Below, one piece after another: positions 1 to 8,921 of a stretch of DNA of 64,000 nucleotides. Origin of the DNA: an uncultured Chlorobiaceae bacterium (GTDB taxonomy: Bacteria > Bacteroidota > Chlorobiia > Chlorobiales > Chlorobiaceae). The stretch lies in contig CAJEXI010000001.1 in NCBI GenBank assembly GCA_903994455.1, positions 175,323 to 239,322 of the forward strand. Reading direction: 5' to 3'. The notes beneath the pieces are model-generated. The model was not told the origin of the DNA. It saw nothing but the letters and a program-made list of their open reading frames with translations, and made no database searches. Within the stretch, counting starts at the first letter, position 1, and each line of letters opens with the position of its first letter. The position numbers and the translations under genes are program-made.

Positions 1-1
1 T

Positions 2-313
2 TTTGAAAACCTTTCATCTCAGCAAAAGAGGCAAATCGATCTGCTGCCAGCCATGATTTACCATGGTGTGAAAACAGAGGCAGGCGTTCTCATGCGCATG
101 AATGGTATCCCGCGTTCAATTGCTGAGCGAATGGGTGAAATTTATCAGCAGAATGTCAACGAGGGTGCAGGAGTATCGGGTATCCAGAAAGTTCGAAAAT
201 TTCTTGCTTCCGCTGATATTGAAACCTGGAACCGTGCGCGTTCTTCTAATGCTCCGCTCTCCGGTAGAGAATACAAAGAGGTTTGGAAAGTTATTTCCGG
301 TGGTGAACGATAA
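2..313 (+). CDS. C-terminal part of a possible helicase-like protein (gene cut by window edge)
   Basis: The reading frame is open from the first bases of the window and stops with TAA at 311-313, so this is the last 103 codons of a longer gene. The visible part is mostly helical; the stretch around IPRSIAERMG resembles the helix-hairpin-like tail that follows the motor domains in some superfamily 2 helicases. That likeness is weak and no ATPase motif is in view. It runs in the same direction as the hsdR gene that starts 116 bases later, so the two may belong to one defence operon. An internal ATG at 53 would give only 86 residues and has no reason to be the true start. Confidence 0.55.
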   Translation, partial: FENLSSQQKRQIDLLPAMIYHGVKTEAGVLMRMNGIPRSIAERMGEIYQQNVNEGAGVSGIQKVRKFLASADIETWNRARSSNAPLSGREYKEVWKVISGGER

Positions 314-321
314 GATTTGCT

Positions 322-333
322 GGGGGGGGGGGG
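322..333. repeat. 12-base poly-G tract upstream of hsdR
   Basis: An uninterrupted run of twelve G follows the stop codon of the upstream gene by eight bases and lies 97 bases before the hsdR ATG. It is not inside a credible reading frame. Long G tracts are prone to slipped-strand changes, so its length could alter promoter spacing or leader structure for hsdR. That role is inference. Confidence 0.8.
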
Positions 334-429
334 AACGAGGTGAAACCAATCAATAAGCATGATCTCTACATGCAACAGTCGTTTATTTCACAAGTCAAAA
401 AGATAACCGTTGAGTAAGGATTCTCTCTC

Positions 430-3400
430 ATGAAACAAACCAGCGAAGCTGCCTTTGAAACGGCCATTGAGTCCGTCCTGTTGGCCGATGGTTATCACAA
501 GCTTCCTTCAGCGGCTTTCGACCGTGAGCGGGCAATCTTCCCCGACGAGATACTGGAATTTATTCGCAGCACTCAGGCGAAGCAGTGGGAAAAACTGCAA
601 TCCCTCCATGGCGAAGAGTGTGGCAAACGTGTTCTTGAGGCGCTCTGCAAATGGATGGAGACGCACGGTGTTCTTGCCACCTTGCGCCATGGCTTCAAAT
701 GTTTTGGCAAAACCCTGCGTCTTGCCTTTTTTCGTCCTGCACATGGACTCAATCGGGAGCTGGAATCAAATTACCGGGCCAATCGGCTTGGCCTGACCCG
801 GCAACTGCATTTCAGTACCCAGAGTGAAAAGTCACTCGATGTGGTGCTGTCGCTCAATGGCGTGCCGGTGGTGACGCTGGAGTTGAAGAACCCGCTTACC
901 GGACAGACGGCGGCCAACGCCATCCACCAATATCGTCATGATCGTGACCCGCGTGAGCTGATTTTCCAGTTCACCAAACGGACGCTGGTCCATTTTGCAG
1001 TGGACACGGAAGAGGCGCAGATGACCACTCGACTTGCTGGTTTGGGCACCCATTTTCTGCCGTTCAACCGGGGCAATCAAGGTGGTGCTGGCAATGAACC
1101 CGATAAGGCCGGGCGCAATTACAAAACAGCATACCTGTGGAAAGAGGCGTTGCAGCGTGATAGTTTGCTTGATTTGCTGGCACGTTTTCTCCATCTCGAC
1201 GTGCAGGAGAAGATAACCGACGAATTCAGGAAGGTTCGGACAGAAAGCATGATCTTCCCGCGCTATCATCAGTTGCAAGCGGTGCGGCAGATTGTTGCAG
1301 CGGTTGCCTCCGAAGGTGTGGGGCAGAACTATCTGGTTGAGCATTCGGCGGGTAGCGGCAAGAGCAATACCATTGCTTGGCTGGCGCATCGGCTCTCCTC
1401 GCTGCATAACGAAAAAGATGAACGGATCTTCGACAGCGTGGTTGTCATTACTGATCGAGTGGTGCTCGACCGTCAGTTGCAGAACACCATCTATCAGTTC
1501 GATCACAGGCAGGGGGTGGTTCAGAAAATTGATGAAGACTCACGCCAACTTGCTGAAGCGCTGGAGTCGGGTGTGCCGATCATTATCACCACCTTGCAGA
1601 AGTTTCCGTTTGTTTCCGCCCAGTTGACGAAACTTGCCGAGGAGCGAGGTGAAGGGAGCAACAGTTATCTGCCGACGCGAAAATACGCAGTGATTATTGA
1701 TGAGGCACACAGTTCGCAGTTGGGCGAAACCGCCACTGAGCTTAAAGGAGTACTGGGTGGCAGTGAGTTGCGTCAAAAAGCCAGGGAGATGGCCGAGGAA
1801 GAGGGCGAAGTGGAGCTGGAGCGTCTGTTTCGCTCCATGGCCAAGCGCGGGCGTCAGCAACATATAAGCTTTTTTGCTTTTACCGCCACGCCCAAGCACA
1901 AGACGCTGGCTATCTTTGGTCGAAACGGAGAGCCGTTTCACCGCTATACCATGCGGCAGGCCATTGAGGAAGGCTTTATCATGAATGTGCTGGCCAATTA
2001 TGTGACCTATAAAACCTACTACCGGCTTATCAAAAAGGCGGAGGAGGACCCGAATGTGGAGCGCAAAAAGGCCGCCAAAGCGCTCGCCCGCTTCATGCGC
2101 CTGCATCCCCACAATATCGGGCAAAAAACGGAGGTCATGGTTGAGCATTTTTATCAGCATACACGGCACAAAATCGGTGGTCATGCCAAGGCGATGGTGA
2201 TTACCGGTTCACGGTTGGAGGCGGTGCGCTACAAACAGGCTTTCGACGAATACATTGCAGGGAAGGGCTATCCCATCAAAAGCCTGGTGGCCTTCTCCGG
2301 CAGGGTTGATGACGACAAATTGCCCGATAAAAGCTACTCCGAAGTTGAAATGAATGGCGGGGTGAAGGACAAGGAGTTGCCTGAGACCTTTGCCAACGTT
2401 GAATACCGCGTTTTGCTGGTGGCGGAGAAATATCAGACCGGTTTTGACCAGCCGCTCTTGCATTCAATGTATATCGACAAGCGGCTCGGTGGAATTCAGG
2501 CGGTGCAGGCGCTTTCTCGCTTGAATCGGACGCATCCACTCAAGGACGACACCTTTGTGCTCGACTTTGTTAATGATCCTGCCGAAATTCAGGAGGCGTT
2601 TCGTCAGTACTACGAAGGCTCCGTCATGGGTGAGCAGGTGGATGCTGACAGGCTTTACACCGTTAAGGCAGAGCTTGATGCTTCAGGAATTTATCTTCAA
2701 CCAGAAGTGAACGACTTTTCGGCTATCTTTTTTGCACCCAAGCGACGCCAAAGCACTGCCGATCACAAACAAATGAATGCAATTCTTGATGGTGCGGTTG
2801 CGCGGTTTCAGCACCTGCAAAACACGGAAGAGGAGGAGGCTGAGTTGTGGCGCGGCAAGGCCCAGGCTTTCCGCAATCTTTACAGTTTTTTGAGCCAGGT
2901 GATTCCCTATCAGGACAGCGATTTAGAGAAGCTCTTCACCTACTTGCGCCATCTGGCATTGAAGCTGCCAAAACGGAAGAGTGGCGCTGGATACCAGTTT
3001 GATGAAGAGGTTGAACTCGACTATTACCGTTTGCAGAAAATCAGTGAGGGTTCGATCAGTTTAAGTGAAGGCTTCGCCAAGCCGCTTGATGGGCCTCGCG
3101 AAGTGGGAAGCGGCATGGTGCATGAGGAGGAGGTGTCACTCTCCCGGCTTATTGATCTCATCAACGAGCGCTTTGGTGGTGACCTGAACGAAGCGGATCA
3201 ACTCTTTTTCGATCAGATCGCAGAAGCGGCAAGCCAGAATGAAGCGCTCAAGAAAGCTGCCGGGGTCAATTCACTCGATAAATTTCAGCTTGTGTTCAGG
3301 CAAGTTCTGGAGTCATTGTTTATTGAGCGCATGGAACTCAACGAGGAGCTTTTTGCCGACTTTATGGGCAAACCGGAATTGCAGGAGCTGGTGTCGAAGT

Positions 3401-3441
3401 GGCTGGGAAGTCAGGTGTATGGACGAATGAGCGGGGGATGA
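430..3441 (+). CDS. hsdR: type I restriction endonuclease subunit R (first of two HsdR paralogues)
   Basis: 1003 residues, a full-length HsdR: it would cleave DNA and translocate it using ATP, as part of a complex with HsdM and HsdS. The N-terminal nuclease core is visible as D137 and E151-L-K153 (PD-(D/E)xK type). The motor follows: Walker A SAGSGKS at 306-312, DEAH at 424-427, TATPK at 485-489, and the arginine-finger motif QALSRLNR at 693-700. The C-terminal third is the helical part that binds HsdM. The ATG has TAAGGA about ten bases upstream. No hsdM or hsdS lies beside it inside the window; they may be upstream of position 1, or this protein may use the HsdM/HsdS encoded at 30-33.6 kb. 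It is clearly related to, but diverged from, the HsdR at 21040-24069. Confidence 0.93.
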   Translation: MKQTSEAAFETAIESVLLADGYHKLPSAAFDRERAIFPDEILEFIRSTQAKQWEKLQSLHGEECGKRVLEALCKWMETHGVLATLRHGFKCFGKTLRLAFFRPAHGLNRELESNYRANRLGLTRQLHFSTQSEKSLDVVLSLNGVPVVTLELKNPLTGQTAANAIHQYRHDRDPRELIFQFTKRTLVHFAVDTEEAQMTTRLAGLGTHFLPFNRGNQGGAGNEPDKAGRNYKTAYLWKEALQRDSLLDLLARFLHLDVQEKITDEFRKVRTESMIFPRYHQLQAVRQIVAAVASEGVGQNYLVEHSAGSGKSNTIAWLAHRLSSLHNEKDERIFDSVVVITDRVVLDRQLQNTIYQFDHRQGVVQKIDEDSRQLAEALESGVPIIITTLQKFPFVSAQLTKLAEERGEGSNSYLPTRKYAVIIDEAHSSQLGETATELKGVLGGSELRQKAREMAEEEGEVELERLFRSMAKRGRQQHISFFAFTATPKHKTLAIFGRNGEPFHRYTMRQAIEEGFIMNVLANYVTYKTYYRLIKKAEEDPNVERKKAAKALARFMRLHPHNIGQKTEVMVEHFYQHTRHKIGGHAKAMVITGSRLEAVRYKQAFDEYIAGKGYPIKSLVAFSGRVDDDKLPDKSYSEVEMNGGVKDKELPETFANVEYRVLLVAEKYQTGFDQPLLHSMYIDKRLGGIQAVQALSRLNRTHPLKDDTFVLDFVNDPAEIQEAFRQYYEGSVMGEQVDADRLYTVKAELDASGIYLQPEVNDFSAIFFAPKRRQSTADHKQMNAILDGAVARFQHLQNTEEEEAELWRGKAQAFRNLYSFLSQVIPYQDSDLEKLFTYLRHLALKLPKRKSGAGYQFDEEVELDYYRLQKISEGSISLSEGFAKPLDGPREVGSGMVHEEEVSLSRLIDLINERFGGDLNEADQLFFDQIAEAASQNEALKKAAGVNSLDKFQLVFRQVLESLFIERMELNEELFADFMGKPELQELVSKWLGSQVYGRMSGG

Positions 3442-3774
3442 ATTCCTGTAAGCGTTATCAGTGCTATTTTACGTAGAACAGGTCTATAGCTATATTTTAG
3501 AATATTTTCCGATTTGGAAAGGGCTGAATAACTCAATAAGGACGGCGAAACAATTTTGGAATAAGTGCCTACTAATTGATGCAATCCTATGTATATTAGC
3601 CATTTATACATTATTTTGCTCGCTTACGAAACGGGTTCGCTGAAAAGACTCTCGGAAGGTTGACGGCAAGTTTTTTTGTTGGGTTTATTGTTTGACATGA
3701 CCTGTCAAAGGGGAATACTACTTCTGTTTACTCCTGCGTTGCGATGCATTAACGACCATTATTGCTCATGAACA
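3442..3774. other. intergenic region before the ABC cassette
   Basis: About 330 AT-rich bases with no convincing gene; the short open frames here match nothing and lack ribosome sites. The only structured element I see is the perfect inverted repeat at 3691-3709, listed separately. The region presumably holds the promoter of the downstream cassette. Confidence 0.5.
3691..3709. promoter_or_regulatory. perfect inverted repeat, possible operator or -35 element
   Basis: TTTGACA-TGACC-TGTCAAA is a perfect 7-base palindrome with a 5-base spacer, 65 bases upstream of the first ABC gene. The left arm also contains TTGACA, the consensus -35 hexamer. It could be a repressor site, a promoter element, or both; no regulator gene lies next to it. 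Confidence 0.35.
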
Positions 3775-4524
3775 GTGATACTTGAATTACGACAGCTTTC
3801 GTTTGGCTTTTCGACTGAAAAGCAAATCCTCAAAGACCTCTCATTGTCGTTGGAGGAAGAGAGGATTTACGCCTTGATGGGTGGCAACGGTGCAGGGAAA
3901 ACAACGCTGTTCAATCTGATTACCGGCTTCATGAAGCCACAAAGCGGCGAGATATTGTTCGAGGGAAAAAATCTGACACACCAGCAGCCATACACCATCA
4001 ACCGGCAAGGCATTGGCAGAACCTTTCAGGACTTGCGGCTTATTACAAAACTGACAGTAAAAGAGAATATTATCTTGTCAATGCAGCACAATCCAACGGA
4101 TAATTGGCTTCATGCCATGCTGCCTGAACAGTTTTACCGTTCTGCAAATAAACAGTTAGGTCAAAAAGCGGATGACATTATTGATGAGTATTACCTCAAT
4201 GATGTGAAGAATTCGTTGGCTGGTGAAATCTCCTACGGGCAACAAAAGCTGCTGACGCTTGCCTGCTGTGTTGCCAATGGCGCAAAGCTGCTGCTGCTTG
4301 ATGAAGCAGTGGCAGGAATCCAGCCGGAATATCGCAATAAGATTGCCGAGCTTATTCGTACTTTGAAAGAGCAAGGCAAAACCATTTTGCTGATTGAGCA
4401 CAACACCGATTTTATTGCTGATGTTGCTGATATAATTTACTTTTTGCATGAAGGAACTCTTTCTACCTTTGAGAGTATGGATGCGCTTCGGGAAGACAAA
4501 CAGGTAATGGCGGCATACGTCTGA
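3775..4524 (+). CDS. livG: Liv-type ABC importer, ATPase subunit (LivG family)
   Basis: 249 residues, typical of LivG. Walker A is GGNGAGKTT (36-44), the signature is the LivG-specific SYGQQ (153-157), and Walker B ends in LLLLDEA (172-178), followed by the H-loop IEHN. With LivF it would power an importer of the branched-chain amino-acid/amide/urea class. The start is GTG: the ATG seven bases upstream is in another frame and stops at once. The gene opens a ten-gene same-strand cassette, and livF begins seven bases after its stop. Base composition is ordinary here, unlike the AT-rich genes further into the cassette. The family is clear; the transported substrate is not. Confidence 0.88.
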   Translation: MILELRQLSFGFSTEKQILKDLSLSLEEERIYALMGGNGAGKTTLFNLITGFMKPQSGEILFEGKNLTHQQPYTINRQGIGRTFQDLRLITKLTVKENIILSMQHNPTDNWLHAMLPEQFYRSANKQLGQKADDIIDEYYLNDVKNSLAGEISYGQQKLLTLACCVANGAKLLLLDEAVAGIQPEYRNKIAELIRTLKEQGKTILLIEHNTDFIADVADIIYFLHEGTLSTFESMDALREDKQVMAAYV

Positions 4525-4531
4525 CAACGCT

Positions 4532-5233
4532 ATGCTGAAAGTTGAAAACCTCTCAACAGGCTATGGCAAGAAACAGGTGCTTTTTGACGTCTCATTGCAG
4601 GTGAGCAAAGGCGATATTGTTTTGCTTGCAGGAAGCAACGGCAGTGGAAAATCTACCTTGCTTAAAGCCATTTACGGGATGTTGCCGCAATGGGATAATG
4701 GGCGAATCTTGGTTGATGGAGAGAATATCACCGGCAAGCCAACGGCGGCGTTATTGAAAAAAGGGCTGCTTTACATTCCGCAAAAGAATAATCTTTTTGA
4801 GGAGCTTACGGTGAAAGAGAATCTGGAGATGGCTGGTTTGACGCTTGATAAAAAGGTGTTGAGGAAGGGCATAGACGAGGCGCTGTCAGTTTTCAAGACG
4901 CTGGAGCCAAATCTGAAGCAAACTCCAATGACCTTAAGCGGAGGTGAACGCCAGTTGCTGACATTGGCAATGGCAACATTGCATCAACCGAAGATGATTT
5001 TAATTGACGAGCCGTTTACTGGGCTATCTCCTCAGAATATTTTGTTGATTACTGAGAATTTGAAAAAGGTAAACAAAATTCTTGGCATTACTTTGGTTAT
5101 TGTTGAACATCGGGTTAAGGAATGTTTGGAAATTGCTAACAGGGTGATAGGTATGAAACTTGGCAAAGTCATTATAGATTTTGATGCAATCAAAGAATAT
5201 GATTTGGGAAAAATGAGTTGTTTATTCATTTGA
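4532..5233 (+). CDS. livF: Liv-type ABC importer, ATPase subunit (LivF family)
   Basis: 233 residues with Walker A GSNGSGKST (34-42), signature LSGGERQ and Walker B ILIDEPFTGLSP, followed by IVEHR. It pairs with the LivG-type ATPase just upstream. The last third of the gene becomes markedly AT-rich, beginning near position 5030, while the first two thirds look like the core genome. This suggests that the boundary of transferred or recombined DNA lies within the gene. The C-terminal end after the H-loop is somewhat unlike a canonical LivF, which fits that view. Confidence 0.86.
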   Translation: MLKVENLSTGYGKKQVLFDVSLQVSKGDIVLLAGSNGSGKSTLLKAIYGMLPQWDNGRILVDGENITGKPTAALLKKGLLYIPQKNNLFEELTVKENLEMAGLTLDKKVLRKGIDEALSVFKTLEPNLKQTPMTLSGGERQLLTLAMATLHQPKMILIDEPFTGLSPQNILLITENLKKVNKILGITLVIVEHRVKECLEIANRVIGMKLGKVIIDFDAIKEYDLGKMSCLFI

Positions 5234-5274
5234 TTTATTTGTTTTAATTTTCTGCAAAAGAAATAAAGGCCGAC

Positions 5275-6402
5275 ATGAATATAAAAACATTGGTTGATAC
5301 TGGATTTGAAGCGGATTATACTTTAAGTCAAATTAATGAGTTTGATAAGATTTTTACTTCAGACAAGATATTACAAGATTATATTTATAGAATTCATGAG
5401 GACGATAATACATTGGATATGAAAAGAGGAGAATTTTATCCAGAAATATTGCGATGTATTATTAGTCTGAAACGTGCATTTGCAAACGCATATAAAATAG
5501 CGGAAGGGCAATGTCAGCCAAATTTTGGAAGCAATGGTAGTATAGATACTATAATGACAGCAATGAAGCTAAGGGAGATAAATCGAAAAATAGATCCCGA
5601 AAAAAGAGGTGGTATGCTGGTTTCAACGCCCACATATTTTAGGAATTATAATTCAGCATTTGCTAAGCAAATAAAAATTATAAAAGTCCCATTAAAAATG
5701 CCGAAATGGGAAATGGATATAGATCTTTTTTTAGAAAAATTAAATACACTATATCCAACGGTTGTGTTTTTAGTCACACCAAATAACCCAACAGGAATTC
5801 CTTTAACAGATGAACATATCATTAAAGTTATTGAGAATGCACCAGATGACACATTAATAGTAATGGATAGGACATTGGTTAACGTAGAAAATGAAATTCG
5901 AACAAGTGAGCTATTATTAAGATTTAATAACAAACAACTTGTAGTGTTACATTCATTTTCAAAATACTTGGGATTATCTCATCTTCGAATTGGTTGCGCA
6001 CTTTATTCAAATATTGATATAGCTAAGGAAATGCAACCTCATTTACCACTAGGATTAGGAGTTGAAGGAGCTATTAAAGGGACAAAATATTTAAAAGAAA
6101 ATGGAGTGCTGAGGCCATCTGATTATGTCATAAATAATATTAGAGAAAGTAAAGAAATATTGTTGAGTTTTTGTCGACAAATGCCTCAATTTTCGATGAC
6201 AGATTTCACTGGAAACTATTGTTTGTTATTTATGCCTCCAGATGTATCTTCAACTAAAATTAGTTATTATTTGCAAAATAAGGGCATTTATGTTATGGAA
6301 GGAGTAGATTTCCCTGAACCAGTTGATGGAATGATACGCCTACATACAGGGGGGAAGCCAGAATTTATGCAACGCACCGTCGATGCGCTAAAAGATTTTT
6401 AA
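5275..6402 (+). CDS. PLP-dependent aminotransferase-like enzyme, class I/II
   Basis: 375 residues of the fold-type I family, nearest in look to histidinol-phosphate aminotransferase and threonine-phosphate decarboxylase (CobD) types. Visible are PNNPTG (169-174), the cofactor-binding D198, the Schiff-base lysine in SFSKYLGLSHLRIG (K230, R238) and a likely substrate-carboxylate arginine R355. In most relatives the aspartate is followed by A-Y; here the stretch is DRTLV, so the usual tyrosine contact is missing and the reaction may differ. The gene is strongly AT-rich. It starts 41 bases after livF and ends nine bases before the UbiA-like gene, so they are probably cotranscribed. Substrate unknown. 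Confidence 0.75.
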   Translation: MNIKTLVDTGFEADYTLSQINEFDKIFTSDKILQDYIYRIHEDDNTLDMKRGEFYPEILRCIISLKRAFANAYKIAEGQCQPNFGSNGSIDTIMTAMKLREINRKIDPEKRGGMLVSTPTYFRNYNSAFAKQIKIIKVPLKMPKWEMDIDLFLEKLNTLYPTVVFLVTPNNPTGIPLTDEHIIKVIENAPDDTLIVMDRTLVNVENEIRTSELLLRFNNKQLVVLHSFSKYLGLSHLRIGCALYSNIDIAKEMQPHLPLGLGVEGAIKGTKYLKENGVLRPSDYVINNIRESKEILLSFCRQMPQFSMTDFTGNYCLLFMPPDVSSTKISYYLQNKGIYVMEGVDFPEPVDGMIRLHTGGKPEFMQRTVDALKDF

Positions 6403-6411
6403 GCCAGTGCT

Positions 6412-7326
6412 ATGGATTTCAAAAACAAGGTTATTAATTTCTTTCTTACAACAAGACCATACTCTTATACGGGCGAAATAGCTCGTGGAATAGTTTTTGG
6501 ATTGGCTCTTTCTCCTCAAAAGCCATTAAGCACAATAATGATATGTACTCTATTATCATTATTAATGTGGTTATATTTTAATTGGCAAAGTGATTATATT
6601 CAAAATGATCCTGGTCGAATTAAGCCATCATTGATACTTTGCTATAGTCCATTATTTTTAACACTGCTTACTTGTATTGTAACTGGTCAATTTTTTGGTG
6701 TAGTTGGAGTACTTGTATATGTGATTACAATTTTATTGTATGCAATAAAAACGAAAGCTAGTATTATTGGGACGCTTAGTCCATTGATCAGGATACTAAC
6801 TGTTATTGCCCATTTCGTTATGATTGCTACATATTTTAACCAATTTCCAGATAAAAATTTAATTATTGTTGTGTTGTATATAGCTATATATAAAGGAATC
6901 CGAAATCTTGTGGGAGATATAAGGGATATTAGGACAGATAAAATGGAAATACCTGCAAGATTTGGGATAGCAATTTCTATAAATATTATCCGAATAGGTT
7001 ATATAATCTTATTAGGGTTAACCTGCTTCATAAATATGAAAGAAATATCAATTATTTCTTTCATATTTGCTTTGTTGGGATGGACATTTTTAGAAGTATT
7101 CTTTTTGCGATATAAAGAGGAAGAAATATTTTTAATTGGGTATTTAGGGCATCGGTTACTTGTGCTGCTAAATTCTATATATATAATTATTTTGACAATA
7201 ATGTTCGGACTGCCAAGTATTGGCTATATTTCGTTATTGATTTTATTATTGATAAGTCACCTATCATATAGGTTTATTCCAGGTAAAAATTATCCTACAT
7301 TAAGCTCAATATTCAAATTAAAATAA
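6412..7326 (+). CDS. UbiA-like membrane prenyltransferase
   Basis: 304 residues, almost entirely hydrophobic, with about nine membrane segments. Two polar loops carry the aspartate-rich motifs that define UbiA-type prenyltransferases: N57-x3-D61-x4-D66 and D169-x2-D172-x3-D176 (GDIRDIRTDK). These bind the Mg-diphosphate of a prenyl donor, so the enzyme likely joins a prenyl chain to an acceptor in the membrane. First-loop spacing is slightly off the textbook form, so a diverged member is likely. It sits directly after the aminotransferase in the AT-rich part of the ABC cassette, suggesting that the two act on the same small molecule. Neither donor nor acceptor can be named. Confidence 0.68.
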   Translation: MDFKNKVINFFLTTRPYSYTGEIARGIVFGLALSPQKPLSTIMICTLLSLLMWLYFNWQSDYIQNDPGRIKPSLILCYSPLFLTLLTCIVTGQFFGVVGVLVYVITILLYAIKTKASIIGTLSPLIRILTVIAHFVMIATYFNQFPDKNLIIVVLYIAIYKGIRNLVGDIRDIRTDKMEIPARFGIAISINIIRIGYIILLGLTCFINMKEISIISFIFALLGWTFLEVFFLRYKEEEIFLIGYLGHRLLVLLNSIYIIILTIMFGLPSIGYISLLILLLISHLSYRFIPGKNYPTLSSIFKLK

Positions 7327-7333
7327 AATATAC

Positions 7334-7612
7334 ATGTCGGATTTAAAAAAGTTATTTAATCCTTTTAAAAGCGGCGTATTGTGGTTTACGACAATAACAG
7401 CCATCCTAGCTCCTTTTATTGATAAAAATTTCCCCCCAATAGTAATACAGCTTTCTCTGATAGGTTTTTATTTTATTCTTATTTTTCAGTATGGAAAAAT
7501 TATTAGTTTTTTCGGTAAAAATATTGTTGATTCGAATAATATATTGTTCGTACGTGCTCGCCAAAAATATGAAGATATTGCAAATTTATTGATCCCTGAA
7601 GGCCTTTATTGA
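7334..7612 (+). CDS. N-terminal part of a membrane protein, ended by an in-frame TGA
   Basis: 92 residues with two hydrophobic helices (about 14-31 and 36-55) and a short polar tail, no recognised family. The stop TGA at 7610-7612 is followed by an uninterrupted reading frame in the same phase that runs to 8902, and the residues right after the stop form another hydrophobic helix. This looks like the first part of one roughly 520-residue protein broken by a nonsense codon. It starts seven bases after the UbiA-like gene. Confidence 0.6.
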   Translation: MSDLKKLFNPFKSGVLWFTTITAILAPFIDKNFPPIVIQLSLIGFYFILIFQYGKIISFFGKNIVDSNNILFVRARQKYEDIANLLIPEGLY

Positions 7613-7651
7613 TCTCCTGTAGGGTTTCATTTATTAATAATTACTTTTGCT

Positions 7652-8902
7652 GTGGCGCTTTTTTCTTTGCTTTCATATTTCTCTGGTTATCAAAATATTT
7701 ATTATAGTTTCGCGTTATCTGTTATACTTTTAATCAAATCAATCCGTTTCTTTTTTCATGAAGAAACAATGTCAAGAAATGTAATTAAATCAATTACAAG
7801 TAGATATGGAAGCGAATTTATAGGCCATCTCGAGTTAATAAAAGGTGAAAAATATATAAAAGATAAGGCGGAACATGTGTCAAAAATTGATAGGAAACAG
7901 GATGCTGCTGAGGATGAAAAGAAAAAAGTAAAGCTTCGTCATGTGTCTTATCTGAATTTGCATAATAACAATACATCTCTAAAAGAACTGGTTAGTTATG
8001 AGATTGGTAAGAACGGGACACCATCTGATTTGATTACATCGTTTGAGTTTGTTGCCACTCAGTTTGAAAATATAAAAAATGAGCACGGAAGTTATGCTTG
8101 GTTTGTAAATCTTGTGGATCCTAAGTCTTATTTTACCGACCCTCAATGGCAGAAACAGTATATTTCAAGAATTTTGAAAAATACAATTAATAAAAAAAAA
8201 ATTGATATACGTCGCGTGCATGTCTTTTTAAAAGATGATTATAATGCCAATTCTAAAAAAGAAATCAATACAATGCTTTTTATAGAGCAATTGTTTGGAG
8301 TTGATAATAAGATTATTATTGCAGATAAAGTTAAAGATATAAAGACAGTAAGTCATGAAATAGGGCTTCATATTGAAGAGGTTTTTTTACTGGATTATTG
8401 TATTTTTTGTTCACATCATACTGAAAATAATTACTTTGAGCCCACGAACAAAAAAGTTCTATGCTCTGATATTATTCCTTATTTTTATAATTCTGAATTA
8501 AATGATGAGGAATGGGTTAAGATATATATGTTAACTGATCACAATTCCTTTAATATATTTAAAGAAAATTTTTATACTTTATGGCATTTACCTCAATATC
8601 TATTTCTTCGAAATAGTTCGACTTCCTCTTCATTGAAGGCGTATAGTTTTTTTGAGCTGATTCGGAAAAGTTATATGGAAGATTATGAACTTAATTGGGA
8701 AAAAATTACTTCTATATATGCAAGCACTTTAGATAAATGTGTATTAAGTGGCGATAATGATCTTATGTCGAAAGAGTTGAAAGATAAGTTTCATAGATTT
8801 GAATTTGAAATTCGTTCTTCAGTAGAGGACGATACAAAGGCAAGAGATATTTTTGATAATTTGTTTGAGCAATATATTCAAAAAAACGTTACATATAATT
8901 AA
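7652..8902 (+). CDS. unknown protein with membrane N-terminus and large soluble domain, in frame with the preceding ORF
   Basis: 416 residues from a GTG at 7652, but the frame is open from 7613, just after the TGA that ends the previous ORF. The N-terminus has one or two hydrophobic stretches; translating from 7613 completes the first of them, which argues that the GTG is not a natural start. From about residue 90 the protein is soluble and rich in Asp, Glu, Lys and Asn. I do not recognise the domain, and no catalytic motif stands out. It is AT-rich like its neighbours and is followed 19 bases later by the binding-protein gene. Either a nonsense mutation has split the gene, the TGA is read through, or two polypeptides are made. 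Confidence 0.55.
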   Translation: MALFSLLSYFSGYQNIYYSFALSVILLIKSIRFFFHEETMSRNVIKSITSRYGSEFIGHLELIKGEKYIKDKAEHVSKIDRKQDAAEDEKKKVKLRHVSYLNLHNNNTSLKELVSYEIGKNGTPSDLITSFEFVATQFENIKNEHGSYAWFVNLVDPKSYFTDPQWQKQYISRILKNTINKKKIDIRRVHVFLKDDYNANSKKEINTMLFIEQLFGVDNKIIIADKVKDIKTVSHEIGLHIEEVFLLDYCIFCSHHTENNYFEPTNKKVLCSDIIPYFYNSELNDEEWVKIYMLTDHNSFNIFKENFYTLWHLPQYLFLRNSSTSSSLKAYSFFELIRKSYMEDYELNWEKITSIYASTLDKCVLSGDNDLMSKELKDKFHRFEFEIRSSVEDDTKARDIFDNLFEQYIQKNVTYN

Positions 8903-8921
8903 CTTTTCAAACTCAAAAGAT

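Noticed and set aside
832..1506. 224-codon open frame on the minus strand inside the first hsdR
   Set aside because: It lies entirely opposite a gene with all expected motifs; long antisense frames are common in such sequence, and it has no recognised domain.
7613..7700. Possible SECIS element after the in-frame TGA at 7610
   Set aside because: No convincing stem-loop with an apical loop is visible in the next bases; the selenocysteine reading remains only a formal option.
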